From Azospirillum ramasamyi (GTDB lineage: Bacteria; Pseudomonadota; Alphaproteobacteria; Azospirillales; Azospirillaceae), in NCBI RefSeq assembly GCF_003233655.1, contig NZ_CP029830.1, positions 337,001 to 401,000 of the forward strand: 64,000 bases of DNA, given 5' to 3'. The position numbers and the translations under genes were made by a program. The notes under the pieces are model-generated. The model ran no database searches and was not told where the DNA came from. It saw only the letters and a program-made list of their open reading frames with translations. This document shows, piece by piece, positions 1 to 9,370 of this stretch; position 1 is the stretch's first letter; every line of letters starts with the position of its first letter.

Positions 1-365
1 TCGTCGCCCCGGCAGACCCCGCCGAGGACCGACTTCAGGACGATCACGTCGTATTGCCCGCTCAGGCGGTGCATGTCCATTTCCAGCAGCGCGATGCCCG
101 TCAGTCCGTATTTTTCGGAAACGAGCCGGAGTTGGCCATTCTCGACCTCGTGACGGGGCTGCCCATAGTAGGAGCAGAACACCGTCGCCCCCTTGGCCGC
201 GAATGCCGGCGCGATGGAGGAATGCTTCCCCGCCCCGATTTCCAGAACCCTCTTGCCCTCCAGCGTCGTCGGCAGGGCGGTGACGGCGAAGGCCACCGCG
301 TCGGCCCAAATCCGCCGGTTCCAACCGCAGCAATCCTCGATGAGCGGACGGATGTCGGTCATCAT
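1..365 (-). CDS. SAM-dependent methyltransferase-like protein, C-terminus cut by window edge
   Basis: I read this partial gene directly from the reverse strand. About 121 codons are present, beginning MMTDIRPLIEDCC, and the frame stays open to base 1. The segment VLEIGAGKHSSIAPAFAAKG has the glycine-rich SAM-binding loop of class I methyltransferases (motif I), and YDVIVLKSVLGG fits the later strand with its catalytic-loop region. It starts 9 bases after the stop of the next upstream methyltransferase gene, so the two are probably co-transcribed and act in the same polysaccharide pathway. The substrate cannot be told. The start is one of two adjacent ATG codons; no strong ribosome site decides between them. 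Confidence 0.7.
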   Translation of the reverse strand, partial: MMTDIRPLIEDCCGWNRRIWADAVAFAVTALPTTLEGKRVLEIGAGKHSSIAPAFAAKGATVFCSYYGQPRHEVENGQLRLVSEKYGLTGIALLEMDMHRLSGQYDVIVLKSVLGGVCRGD

Positions 366-374
366 GCCCGTCTT

Positions 375-1103
375 TCAGATTTCTGAGTGCTTGGTGAGGA
401 CGGCGGTATAGCCCTGCAAGGTCCAGAACTTGCGCAGCCCACAGCCATATTGCAGCGCGTTCAGCACCGTGGACAGATGCCACGCCCGTTCCGAACCGGC
501 CAGCCGGACGTTGAACAGCGGGGGGCGGCGGAAGCGGATGGCTTTCAGGCTGGCGCCGGTGACCCTGCTTCCCACCTCGGCGTTGGGACTGGACGCGGCG
601 TGGATCATGCGGAACAGGGCTTCCGGCGGGTAGGGCCGCGACACTTCGGGATATTGGAAAACGTCGCGCGGATCGCACAGGTTGGAGATGACGATCGTTC
701 CGCCGTGGCGGGTGACCCGCAACAATTCCGACAGATACCGGGCGGCCCTGCCCGGATCGAGGGCGAACATGACCTGAGCCGAATGAACGCCGTCAAAGGA
801 GTTCGCCTCGAAGGGCAGATCGAGAGCGTCGCCGACACGCGCGTCCAAACCGCGCCCCCGGCAATACTCGACGTTGCTGGGGTTGAGGTCGATGCCGATG
901 GTCCGCTGCGGCTGCAAGCTTATGAAATCGCCGATGCCGCAAGCCACGTCGAGAACGTTGCGGCAGGACGACAGGTGATCCCACGCGAAACGTTCCTCGC
1001 CGGCGTTCGGCGACCCCCACCGGTTCAGCCGGCGCCCGAGCTGCAGGAGGATCTGGCTCCCCGGAAAGCTCAGGTTTTTGGAAAGCGTCGTGTCCGACAT
1101 CAT
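375..1103 (-). CDS. Class I SAM-dependent methyltransferase (type 11)
   Basis: A 242-residue methyltransferase. NVLDVACGIGDFISL (about residues 48-62) is the SAM-binding motif I, IGIDLNPSNVEYC is motif II with the acidic ribose-binding residue, and ARVGDALDLPFEANSFDGVHS matches the Methyltransf_11 pattern. LLRVTRHGGTIVISN is the later strand typical of the fold. The start was placed at the tandem ATG at 1103 because GGAGGAACC lies immediately upstream; the longer open frame further upstream overlaps the next gene antisense and lacks family similarity. It probably methylates a sugar or sugar precursor of the surface polysaccharide, as its neighbours suggest. The acceptor is unknown. Confidence 0.8.
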   Translation of the reverse strand: MMSDTTLSKNLSFPGSQILLQLGRRLNRWGSPNAGEERFAWDHLSSCRNVLDVACGIGDFISLQPQRTIGIDLNPSNVEYCRGRGLDARVGDALDLPFEANSFDGVHSAQVMFALDPGRAARYLSELLRVTRHGGTIVISNLCDPRDVFQYPEVSRPYPPEALFRMIHAASSPNAEVGSRVTGASLKAIRFRRPPLFNVRLAGSERAWHLSTVLNALQYGCGLRKFWTLQGYTAVLTKHSEI

Positions 1104-1137
1104 GGTTCCTCCAAGGGGGTGGCGCGGTGATCGGCAG

Positions 1138-2256
1138 TCATCGCTGCCCGCCGTTGGGGCAGTTCTGGGCACCGGACGGCATCCATTCGTGGGCGCCGAT
1201 GTCGATCTCTCCGCATTGCGGCCGTGCCACGCCGTCGAGATCGGTCGTCGGGGCATCGGGTCTTTGGCCGGCATTCACCGCCGGGGAGTCGGCCGTCAAC
1301 CGGTAGTCGCCGGATCCCGATGGGTCGTACCGCGCGAATTTGGGATCGGCGCTCACCGTGCCGGTCGGCTCCAGCCCGTTGCGCAGGCGCAGGTTCATCC
1401 GGTTCCGGTAGACCAGGTTGTTGCTGTAGATGTTGTTCAGGCCGGTGTCGCCATGTTCCAGAATGCCGGCGTCGTTGTCGTAGACGATGTTGTTGGAAAC
1501 CTGCGAGTGGTCGTTCGGACCGCTCGTATGGTAATAATCGCCGCCGCCGATCATGATGCCGGTGCGGCTGGCGAATACCGTGTTGTTGAAGATCCTGACG
1601 TGGCGGGCGTCGTGCCATGTGGTGATGGCGTCGCCCGACACCTGATACACCATGTTGTTCTGCACCTGACCGGACGTCGACATATAGATGCCATGGACCA
1701 GACTGTTGGTGCGGTTGGGCGGGCCGATGTTGTAGACGACGTTGCCGGTCACGCTGATGTCGGTGTTGCCGAAATAGCCGTCGCCCAGAATGCCGCCGCC
1801 GCCCACATTGCCGCGGCGGGCGGCTCTGAACGCCACGGAATCGCGCACGATGTCGTGGACCTTGTTGTTCCGGACCACCGAGCCGGTGCCGGTCGTGTAG
1901 ATGCCCGAAAGCCAACGCATCCGACCCTTGGTCACGCGGCCGTCGATCTCGAAACCGTCGATGATGACGTAATCGCCCCGGTTGTCCCAGGCTTCGATTT
2001 TGGCATTGCCGGCCTCCGGGATGATCCTGGCGCCCCATTTCTCGACCGACCGATAATGGATCGGCGCTTCGGCCGTGCCGTTCGCCTTGGTCTGGAAGCC
2101 GCCGATGTAGACCCCCGGCGCCACATGCACCGTGGTGCCGGGCCGGGCGGCCTCGGAGGCGCGGGCGATGCTGCGGAACGGCGAACCCTGCGTGCCGGAA
2201 TTCAGATCGGAACCGTTGAGGGAGACGTACAGGTCGGCGACCAGATCGGCCATCAT
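1138..2256 (-). CDS. Right-handed parallel beta-helix repeat protein
   Basis: A 372-residue protein with the pectate-lyase-like beta-helix pattern. The N-terminal part (ADLYVSLNGSDLNSGTQGSPF, then VHVAPGVYIGGF) is the usual opening of polysaccharide lyase or epimerase-like beta-helices. From about residue 95 onward Asn-rich coils recur (VIIDGFEIDG, VRNNKVHDI, VTGNVVYNI, VQNNMVYQV, IFNNTVFAS, VSNNIVYDN, IYSNNLVYRN), each about 22-25 residues apart. Such proteins commonly bind, cleave or epimerise polysaccharide, so it may trim or modify the locus product. I see no clear signal peptide; the N-terminus is MMADLVADLYVS. Catalytic residues cannot be assigned by eye. A 13-base T-rich motif lies 53 bases upstream of the start. 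Confidence 0.75.
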   Translation of the reverse strand: MMADLVADLYVSLNGSDLNSGTQGSPFRSIARASEAARPGTTVHVAPGVYIGGFQTKANGTAEAPIHYRSVEKWGARIIPEAGNAKIEAWDNRGDYVIIDGFEIDGRVTKGRMRWLSGIYTTGTGSVVRNNKVHDIVRDSVAFRAARRGNVGGGGILGDGYFGNTDISVTGNVVYNIGPPNRTNSLVHGIYMSTSGQVQNNMVYQVSGDAITTWHDARHVRIFNNTVFASRTGIMIGGGDYYHTSGPNDHSQVSNNIVYDNDAGILEHGDTGLNNIYSNNLVYRNRMNLRLRNGLEPTGTVSADPKFARYDPSGSGDYRLTADSPAVNAGQRPDAPTTDLDGVARPQCGEIDIGAHEWMPSGAQNCPNGGQR

Positions 2257-2397
2257 GGCGTCGTTCCGTTGTTCCGCGGCCCCGCCCTCCGGGACAAAAG
2301 ACCGTCAAATTTGTTTTCTTACTGTATCGCGAGACTCCAGGGCGCTGAAGCGGTGCAAAAGAAGAATATGCACGCGGATCCCGCCTGGAGCGATGGG

Positions 2398-3708
2398 TCA
2401 GGATGACGGCACCCGGTCGGGACCGATCCAGCGTGGGTTCGTGCGCTGCCACCCGATCACCAGCGCCAGCATGGCGAAATAGATCCGGCTTTCTGCGAGA
2501 TAGCCCTGCACGGTGGTGTGCGAAAGGAACTCCATGAAGAACATCAGGGCGATGGCGGCGGCCACCCAGTCGGCCTCCCGGCTCCGGGCGACGCGGTAGC
2601 AGGCCAGCACGGCCATGGCCAGCACGGGAAAGAAAAGCACCGCCCCGGCCAGCCCCATTTCCATCAGGATTTCCAGCGCCAGGTTGTGCGGGAAGTCCGA
2701 ACTGTGCTGGAGGCGGAACTCACCCATGCCCCAGCCCAGCAGCGGCTTTTCCAGCCAGCGCCGAAAGGCAAGCTCCCGCCCTTCGGAGCGGACGTCGAGG
2801 GAGTTGGTGCTCTCGTGGGAGAGTTGGAGCGACAGACGTTCGAGCGTGTAGAGCTGCTCCGTCGCGCCGCTGAAGCCCTTGACGGCGATGAGACCGATGT
2901 AGCCGGCCCAAGCGGTGCCGACCAGCACCACCATGAACAACAGAAGCCGCCTTGTGCCGGCCCCCAGCCAGCTGGGGCGCAAAAGAAGCGCGAAGGCCGC
3001 CACCGGGATGCTGAGCACCGAAAAGACGAGAGGACCACGCGCGCCGATCAGCGTCAGCGCGAACAGGGCCGCGACCGCGCCGCCGATCGCCGGGAGCAAC
3101 AGCCGGGCCGGCCCATAAATGGCAAGCGGCAGGCAGGCGAAGAACAGATAACTGGCGTGAGTGGCGTATTCGATGTAGTTGTTCCCCTGGATTCGGCCGG
3201 TGAATTGAAGCTCCCGGATATCCACGCCGACGATCCAGCGGTGATAGGAGTAATACAGCAGCAGCAGGCCGCTGAATCCGATGATCAGCCGCAACATGCG
3301 CGCCCGGCGCTCGGGATCCTGCGCCAGGATGCTGACCAAGAAATAGCCGGTCATGCCGACCAGGGCGAAGCGCCACGTCTTGTCGATGTTCTTGGGTTCG
3401 AGGCTGGACCAGAACACGCTGACGATGCCCAGGGCGCAGAAACCCAGCATCAGCAGATCGGGCGCGTCCATCGGCAGCGGCTTCAAATGGCCGGTGATGC
3501 GGCGGACGACGATCAGGGCGAAGGTCAGGGCGAAGAAGAGCAGGGTTGCGTCGACGGGGAAGGATTGCAGTTCCGGCAACGACTTGAAGCGTCCGGAGAA
3601 GATGAACAGGACGAGGCACGCCTCGATGGACAGAAGATCGCGGAACAGCAGGTGAACCTGGTCCGCCCGGCCTGCCGGCCGTAGACCCGCGTGCAACGTC
3701 GTTTCCAT
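2398..3708 (-). CDS. O-antigen ligase / polysaccharide polymerase (Wzy-like membrane protein)
   Basis: A 436-residue integral membrane protein with about 10-12 hydrophobic segments. The signature of the O-antigen ligase/Wzy family (PF04932) is the conserved region GARGPLVFSVLSIPVAAFALLL followed by a large periplasmic loop and then WLEKPLLGWGMGEFRLQHSSDFPHNLALEILMEMG, where the G-x-G and H-N-x-x-L-E residues are typical. It should polymerise repeat units or transfer glycan at the periplasmic face. The start METTLHAGLRP at 3708 was chosen over a longer open frame because the upstream residues are low-complexity and the first membrane segment follows shortly after. Polymerase versus ligase cannot be decided from the sequence; the neighbouring flippase and Wzc-like gene favour polymerase. 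Confidence 0.8.
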   Translation of the reverse strand: METTLHAGLRPAGRADQVHLLFRDLLSIEACLVLFIFSGRFKSLPELQSFPVDATLLFFALTFALIVVRRITGHLKPLPMDAPDLLMLGFCALGIVSVFWSSLEPKNIDKTWRFALVGMTGYFLVSILAQDPERRARMLRLIIGFSGLLLLYYSYHRWIVGVDIRELQFTGRIQGNNYIEYATHASYLFFACLPLAIYGPARLLLPAIGGAVAALFALTLIGARGPLVFSVLSIPVAAFALLLRPSWLGAGTRRLLLFMVVLVGTAWAGYIGLIAVKGFSGATEQLYTLERLSLQLSHESTNSLDVRSEGRELAFRRWLEKPLLGWGMGEFRLQHSSDFPHNLALEILMEMGLAGAVLFFPVLAMAVLACYRVARSREADWVAAAIALMFFMEFLSHTTVQGYLAESRIYFAMLALVIGWQRTNPRWIGPDRVPSS

Positions 3709-3868
3709 GCGCCGCCTTTCCCTCCCCCGATCCCCTGACAGCCGATCCCCGGACCGCCGGTCCCCGAATGACAGCCTCAGCCACGATGCGAAAGGCACGA
3801 AAGAAACTGAAAAAGGAGAGATGCCGGAGCGGCGCCTTATCGACGGTGCCGCATGTTCCGGGCAGGTC

Positions 3869-5698
3869 TCATGACACCCCGAACTGCTCCTCCCACAGGG
3901 CCAGGCAGTAGAGGCGCCATTGGCCGGCGCGGTCCAGACGGCGATAGCCCTCGCGGACGCGGTTCCGGTCGCAGAAACGGCCGACCAGCGGCGAAGCCTC
4001 GACCATCCTCTCCATAACGCCGGCATGGCGCGACAGCCACATCGCGTCCGGTGCGGCGAAACCGATCTTGTTGCGTCGCCATGCGATGTTTTCCGGCAGC
4101 ACGTCCATCATCGACCGCCGCACCACCCATTTCGACCAGCCGTCGCGCATCTTCAGGGCCGACGCCAGCGCGATGCTGTGCTCGACCAGACGGTGGTCGA
4201 GGAAGGGCAGGCGCGTCTCGATGGAATGCGCCATGGCGTTCTTGTCCTCGAAGCGCAACAGCGGCGGCAGGCCGGTGTTCTCGACCTCCAGCGTTTGCAG
4301 GCTGCGCAGATCCAGACAGGCCCGCGCGTACTGCCGCACCCAGTCCGGCATCGGCGGGCGCGGGCTGAGATGCCGCGAACGCCCGAGATAGTGCAGATAG
4401 CGCAGCGCCGGCGACAGATCCCGCACGGCCAGCGCCGCGAAGCGCAGGCTGGTCATGTTGACGTTGTTGCGCACCATCTGGCGCTGCCAGCGCAGGGCCT
4501 CGCGCGCGCCCTGCTGGCGCCACACCGCCAGCCCGTAGGCGCAATAATAGCGGTCATAGCCCAGCAGGATCTCGTCGGCCCCCTGCCCGTCCAGCAGCAC
4601 GACGATGCCGTTCTCGCGCGCGGCCCGCATGACGAAGGACTGCATGCATACCGACGGCGAGGTGAAGGGCTCCTCCTGCTGGCGGATCACGGCCGGCAGG
4701 GTGTCGCGGAAATCCTCGTAGTCCGGCCGCGTCCTGACCCAGTTCAACCCGCCGGCGCGGACGACCTCCTCGGCATAGGCCTCCTCGCTGTTGGCGGGAT
4801 CCTCGCTGATCGCGGTGATGGCGCTGAAGGGCGCGCCGCTCCCGGCGCCGTTCAGCCGCGCGGCCAGCAGCGACACGCTGGAGCTGTCCAGCCCGCCGCT
4901 GAGGCATGTCCCCACCCGCACGTCGGAACGCAGCCGCAGGCGGATCGAATCCTCGAAGACCCGGCGGAACTCGTCCACCGCCTCCGGCCCGTCGCGCTCC
5001 CCCACCCCGCTCAGCCGGCCGGCCAGATCGTAATAGCGGTGGATCGTGCAGCGGTCGGATTTCAGGTCGTGGATCAGGTAATGCCCGGCGGCGAGGTTGA
5101 GGACGCCGCTGAAGAAGGTTTCGGCCGACTGCAGCGGCACGCCGGCCAGCAGATACTCCGACACGACCGCCGGATTCGCGGCGACCGTCCCGAGCAGCGG
5201 CAGCAGTTGCCGGATCTCCGACCCGAATGCGAAGCAGTCGTCGGTCCGCACATAGTGGAACGGCTTTTCGCCGAAACGGTCGCGGGCGGCGAAGATCAGA
5301 TCCCGGTCGGTGTCGTGCAGGGCGAAGGACCACATGCCGTTCATGCGCGTCAGGCAGTCGGGCCCCCAGGCCGCATAGGCCGCCAGCAGCACCTCGGTAT
5401 CGGAATGGCTGCGGAACCGGTGGCCCAGCGCCTCCAACTCCCGGCGCAGCTCGACGAAATTGTAGATCTCGCCGTTGTAGGTGACGACGTGGCGGCCATC
5501 GGCGGAGGTCATCGGCTGGTGGCCGCCCGGCGACAGGTCGACGACGGCCAACCGGCGGTGGCCGAACGCCACCCGGCCGTTGCGGTAGAACCCCTCGCCG
5601 TCGGGGCCACGGTGGTGGACGGCGTCCGTCATCTCCTTGATGCGGCTGCCGATGTCGATCTTTCCGGTGAACCCGACGATTCCTGCGATCCCGCACAT
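3869..5698 (-). CDS. asnB: Asparagine synthetase B, glutamine-hydrolysing
   Basis: A 609-residue class II glutamine amidotransferase/asparagine synthetase. The start at 5698 gives MCGIAGIVGF, placing the nucleophilic Cys at position 2, so the longer frame is rejected. The N-terminal Ntn glutaminase domain shows HHRGPDGEG and VTYNGEIYN. The C-terminal synthetase domain shows the ATP-pyrophosphatase loop CLSGGLDSSSVSLLAAR. The protein has the usual length. AsnB paralogues are common in O-antigen and exopolysaccharide clusters, where they may amidate a uronic acid rather than free aspartate. A diacetamido-uronic acid route encoded nearby makes sugar amidation plausible here, but that is inference. 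Confidence 0.9.
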   Translation of the reverse strand: MCGIAGIVGFTGKIDIGSRIKEMTDAVHHRGPDGEGFYRNGRVAFGHRRLAVVDLSPGGHQPMTSADGRHVVTYNGEIYNFVELRRELEALGHRFRSHSDTEVLLAAYAAWGPDCLTRMNGMWSFALHDTDRDLIFAARDRFGEKPFHYVRTDDCFAFGSEIRQLLPLLGTVAANPAVVSEYLLAGVPLQSAETFFSGVLNLAAGHYLIHDLKSDRCTIHRYYDLAGRLSGVGERDGPEAVDEFRRVFEDSIRLRLRSDVRVGTCLSGGLDSSSVSLLAARLNGAGSGAPFSAITAISEDPANSEEAYAEEVVRAGGLNWVRTRPDYEDFRDTLPAVIRQQEEPFTSPSVCMQSFVMRAARENGIVVLLDGQGADEILLGYDRYYCAYGLAVWRQQGAREALRWQRQMVRNNVNMTSLRFAALAVRDLSPALRYLHYLGRSRHLSPRPPMPDWVRQYARACLDLRSLQTLEVENTGLPPLLRFEDKNAMAHSIETRLPFLDHRLVEHSIALASALKMRDGWSKWVVRRSMMDVLPENIAWRRNKIGFAAPDAMWLSRHAGVMERMVEASPLVGRFCDRNRVREGYRRLDRAGQWRLYCLALWEEQFGVS

Positions 5699-5765
5699 GA
5701 TGCGCGACTCTCCGCTGTGAGATGGCCCGCGTTGAGATTGCCCGCTGTGAGAGCAGTGGCCGGGC

Positions 5766-8039
5766 TCACGTCCTCGTGTAGTATTTGCGGAAGCCGGCCG
5801 AGAACATGGCGGAATCCCCATAGTCGTGGAGCCGGTACTTGCGTCCGTCCACCTGCGACAGGACGATGCCGTCCACCGGGATGCGGTCGTCCGACAGGCG
5901 CTGCATCGCGCTGACGAAGGTCGAGATTCGGGTGGAGCGCCAGCGCACGATCATCAGCGTCCGGTCGGCGAGCCGCGCGAGAATATGCGCGTCGCAGGCG
6001 GCGAGCACCGGCGGCGAGTCGATGATGACCGCGTCGAACATCACCGCCAGATCGCTGACCAACTCCTGCAGGCGCGGCGACTGGAGAACGTCGGAGGGCG
6101 AAGCGACATTCCGGCCGGCCGTGATGATCTCGGCGCCCGACGCGGTGTCGGTGCGGATAACCTCGCTCAGGCTGTGCCCGCCCGTGACGTATTCCGTCAG
6201 TCCCGGACCACGGTTCATCCCGAAGATCCGGTGCACGGTGGGCGCCCGCAGGTCGGCGTCGATCAGCACCGTCCTGCGCCCCGACAGCGCCAGCATGCGC
6301 GCCATCGAGGAGGCTGCGCTGCTCTTGCCCTCCTCCGACACCGAAGAGGTGAACAGCAGAACCTTCGTCGTCGGATCGCCCAACCCGGTGCGCAGCGCCA
6401 GGGACCGCAGTTGCTCTATGAACATGCTGTCGGTTTCATCCAACACATGCTCGGCCGGCGGCCGGCGGCGCCAGCGGCGGCGGCGGTCGGCGATCGGCAG
6501 GGCGCCGACGACGCGCACCGGGGTCATGCGGCGGATCTGCGACAGGCTCTGGACGGTGTTGTCGGCACGTTCCAGCAGTAGGGCCAGGACGCCGCCGCCG
6601 CCCGCCGACAGCACGAAGGCGGTCGCCAGCATGGCGAGGGTCGGCGGGAAGGTGGCGAACGGCGGCACGACGGCGCGCGAGATCACCTGCATGTCCGGTC
6701 CGTGCAGCTTCAGATAATCGATCTGCGCGTTGGCGTTGTTCAGACGCGCCGCGAGTTGCGGCAGCAGGGTCCGCTTGGCCTCCACCTCGCGCTCCATGAC
6801 GCGGACGTCGACCTCCGACGCGTTCGCTTTGGCCATCTGCTCGTTCAGAAGATTGACCTGCTGACGCAGGCCTTCCTCGTTCGTCTTGGCGATGGCGACG
6901 GCGTTCAAGCGCGAATTCTGGATTTTCTGCACCTCTTCACCGATGCGGGAACGCAGGTCGCGCAGTTCGGCGCGCGCGGCGATCAGTGCCGGGTGGTTGT
7001 TGCTGTAGCGGAGCGAAAGCTGCCCGACCTGCGAGCTTGCGGCGGTCGCCGCCTCCTGCAACCGCTGGATCAGCGGCGAATCCAGCACCTGCGCCGCGGA
7101 TTCCGACCCGTTGCTGCGCACCGATTGCGCTTCGGCGAACTGCGCCTCGGCGCGCAGCCGCTCGCCGGTCACGGCGATCAGCTGCCGGTTGAGTTCGGTC
7201 ATGCGGTCGGCCAGCGCCTTGATGTTGGAATCGGAGTGCAGTCCCAGCGCGATCCGCGTTTCCTCGAGCCGGCGTTCCGCGTCGCGAATGTCCCGGTTCA
7301 GGTCGGCGATCTCCTGCGTCAGGCTCCGGCCCAGCGCCTCGGCCGCGCTGACCTCCTGGTCACGTTTCTGGGCGATGAAATGATCGGCGACGGCGTTGGC
7401 GACCAATGTGGCGCGTTCCGCATCCTCGGACCGGAAGCGGATGCTGATGACGCGCGATGCGTCGCTCGACGTTGCATCCAGCCGGCGCTGGAAGCTGTTG
7501 ACGACCTCGTCGCGGGTGTTCCGATGCGGCGCCCCGCCCCCCGGCATTTCGGAGGCGGCCGCTTCGATCGGCAACAGCGACAAAGCGGGACCGGCCCAAC
7601 CGGCCACCAGAGCGCGCAGCCGTTCGGACAGGCTGGGCCGCAGGGACGGGTTGAATTCGGCGATCCGCTGAAGCTCCAGACGATCCACCACGGCTTCGGC
7701 CAGGACACGCGACTGCACGATGGCGATTTCATTCTTGCGCGCGGATTCCTCCGACGGCGGCAACGCCCCCGGCTGGGTCGTGTCGCCCATCCAGCTCAGC
7801 TCGCGCGGATTGAACATGATGTCGGCTTCGGCCTCGTAGAGCGGCGTCATCAGCCGGGCGACGAGGAAGGTGGCGGTCATCGCCGTGCCGATAAGAAGCA
7901 GGATCATGAAACGGCGCCGCTTCAACGCGCCGATGGTATCGATCTCCCTGGCGGCGCCCCCTCCCTCTTGCCGGATATACGGTGCCGGATCGCGAACTTC
8001 GGAGTGCACGATCTCGTATTGATTCATGACCTTCCCCAT
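5766..8039 (-). CDS. Wzc/GumC-like polysaccharide co-polymerase with BY-type tyrosine kinase domain
   Basis: A 757-residue inner-membrane protein. It has an N-terminal Wzz domain, a first membrane helix at about 44-64, a long periplasmic coiled-coil region, and a second helix at about 468-492. The cytoplasmic kinase has a variant Walker A (SSVSEEGKSS, about 563-572), Walker A' VLIDADLRAPT and Walker B VIIDSPPV. The C-terminus carries Tyr 735, 740, 753 and 754, the expected autophosphorylation cluster. It controls chain length and export of a Wzy-made polymer. Two starts are possible, 8039 (AAGGTGAA upstream) and 8027 (MNQYEIVH). No Wza-type outer-membrane export protein or Wzb-type phosphatase gene is visible in this window. 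Confidence 0.9.
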   Translation of the reverse strand: MGKVMNQYEIVHSEVRDPAPYIRQEGGGAAREIDTIGALKRRRFMILLLIGTAMTATFLVARLMTPLYEAEADIMFNPRELSWMGDTTQPGALPPSEESARKNEIAIVQSRVLAEAVVDRLELQRIAEFNPSLRPSLSERLRALVAGWAGPALSLLPIEAAASEMPGGGAPHRNTRDEVVNSFQRRLDATSSDASRVISIRFRSEDAERATLVANAVADHFIAQKRDQEVSAAEALGRSLTQEIADLNRDIRDAERRLEETRIALGLHSDSNIKALADRMTELNRQLIAVTGERLRAEAQFAEAQSVRSNGSESAAQVLDSPLIQRLQEAATAASSQVGQLSLRYSNNHPALIAARAELRDLRSRIGEEVQKIQNSRLNAVAIAKTNEEGLRQQVNLLNEQMAKANASEVDVRVMEREVEAKRTLLPQLAARLNNANAQIDYLKLHGPDMQVISRAVVPPFATFPPTLAMLATAFVLSAGGGGVLALLLERADNTVQSLSQIRRMTPVRVVGALPIADRRRRWRRRPPAEHVLDETDSMFIEQLRSLALRTGLGDPTTKVLLFTSSVSEEGKSSAASSMARMLALSGRRTVLIDADLRAPTVHRIFGMNRGPGLTEYVTGGHSLSEVIRTDTASGAEIITAGRNVASPSDVLQSPRLQELVSDLAVMFDAVIIDSPPVLAACDAHILARLADRTLMIVRWRSTRISTFVSAMQRLSDDRIPVDGIVLSQVDGRKYRLHDYGDSAMFSAGFRKYYTRT

Positions 8040-8566
8040 TTCACCTTGCCTGAAGGGGGCGCAGCGCCGGCCGGCAGGACCAATCCACGCACCGCGTGCC
8101 GATTTGTTTTCTTATCGCTCCCGAAGTCGGCGAACCCGAATTCAACGGGCCCAGGCTCACCTGGATGGGACGGGTGCCGGCTCGGGAAGCTGGATCCGGA
8201 AGCCCTTTTTCTTAGGTATGGGCAAACATAAACTCCCATAAGAACCCCTGCAAACATAAAAAGAGGCTTTATCCCGATACGCCCGGTCGGTCGGAGTCGA
8301 ACCCACCGTGGGGGTGGCTTCCATGCCGAAATCGCTCTAACTCTTTCTTTCCGGCATGGCGGACATCCTTATTTTCCACGGCCTCCGCGCATCCTTATGT
8401 TTACAGAAATCGAAAGCATAACATAACATTGACAAGCCAAACGGGAATGTCCGCCTGCCGGCGCTCCCAGGGGTGAAGGCGCCTTCCGAGAATCTGAGGG
8501 AAAACAACATTTCATGGCGCCAGGCCGCACCAGGGGCCGAAAATAAGGGTGCCGATGGAGGAATGT
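8040..8566. promoter_or_regulatory. Divergent control region of the polysaccharide locus
   Basis: This 527-base gene-free stretch separates the Wzc-like gene (minus) from the nucleotidyltransferase gene (plus) and is visibly richer in A and T than its surroundings. It holds a T-rich 13-mer at 8102-8114, an 11-base direct repeat GCAAACATAAA at 8222-8232 and 8250-8260, and an inverted repeat at 8394-8422 that recurs at 20965-20993. TTGACA at 8429-8434 could be a -35 element, but no good -10 follows at 17 bases. No open frame here looks coding. Confidence 0.6.
8394..8422. promoter_or_regulatory. Inverted repeat, probable operator shared with the 21036 promoter
   Basis: The arms CTTATGTTT and AAGCATAAC are separated by 11 bases. 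The same layout occurs at 20965-20993, there with perfect arms. The two regions also share upstream sequence (CATCC, a T-rich TTTTCC block and a CCGC segment), so the similarity runs about 60 bases. It lies 145 bases before the nucleotidyltransferase start. Binding protein unknown. Confidence 0.6.
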
Positions 8567-9286
8567 ATGAAGGGAGTGATTCAATGTGGGGGAAAGGGCA
8601 TGCGGCTCCGCCCCTACACGATGGTCCTACCCAAGCCACTCATGCCTGTCGGATCGAAACCCGTCCTGGAGCTGCTGTTGAAGTGGCTTCGCCGCAACGG
8701 CGTCAAGGACGTCTACATCACCACGGGGTATCTCGGCCACCTGATCCGCACCGTGTGCGGCGATGGCCGCCAGTGGGGCATGAATATCCATTACACCGAA
8801 GAGATGGAACCGCTTGGAACGGTAGGGGCGCTGCAACTCCTGAAGGAGCAGTTGGACGAAACCTTCCTGGTCATCAACGGCGACGTGCTGACCGACCTCA
8901 ACCTTGACGCTTTTTCCGACCACCACCGGCGAAAGGGCGCGATGCTGACCATAGCCACATCGAGCCGGACCATTCAGACCGATTTCGGCATCATCGAGGA
9001 AGCCGGCAATTTCGTCACCCGGTTCCAGGAAAAGCCGTCCCTGTCGCATCTGGTCAGCATGGGCGTCTACTGCATGGAGCCCGACGTGCTGTCCTACATC
9101 CCCGTCGGGGTGCCGTTCGGGTTCGACAACCTGATGTCCTGCATGATGGCGTCGCGCGAACCCGTCGCCACCTTCCAGCATGGCGGGCTGTGGCTCGACA
9201 TCGGCCGGGTCGACGACTTCCAGAAGGTCCAGGAAATGACGTGGGACGAGCAGTGGTCGGCGTTCGAGACCCGCGCCGTCGCATGA
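8567..9286 (+). CDS. Sugar-phosphate nucleotidyltransferase (NDP-sugar pyrophosphorylase)
   Basis: A 239-residue enzyme of the NTP_transferase family (PF00483). MKGVIQCGGKGMRLRPYT is the nucleotide-binding loop with the signature GGxGxRLxP(Y)T; PKPLMPVGSKPVLE follows with the conserved PKP. VINGDVLTDLN carries the metal-binding Asp, and FQEKPS the conserved Glu-Lys. It joins a sugar-1-phosphate to a nucleoside triphosphate to make an NDP-sugar. It is shorter than RmlA (about 290), resembling the compact mannose/heptose-type family. The start at 8567 is set by TGGAGGAATGT just upstream. It is the first gene of the plus-strand polysaccharide operon. The sugar is not determined. Confidence 0.85.
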   Translation: MKGVIQCGGKGMRLRPYTMVLPKPLMPVGSKPVLELLLKWLRRNGVKDVYITTGYLGHLIRTVCGDGRQWGMNIHYTEEMEPLGTVGALQLLKEQLDETFLVINGDVLTDLNLDAFSDHHRRKGAMLTIATSSRTIQTDFGIIEEAGNFVTRFQEKPSLSHLVSMGVYCMEPDVLSYIPVGVPFGFDNLMSCMMASREPVATFQHGGLWLDIGRVDDFQKVQEMTWDEQWSAFETRAVA

Positions 9287-9370
9287 TCGCCGCGTGATCG
9301 CCGACTGACCGCCGCGCGGTGAAGACCGCGCAAGCCGCCGGCCCGCAATCCCGGACCCCGGAGTGACGTC

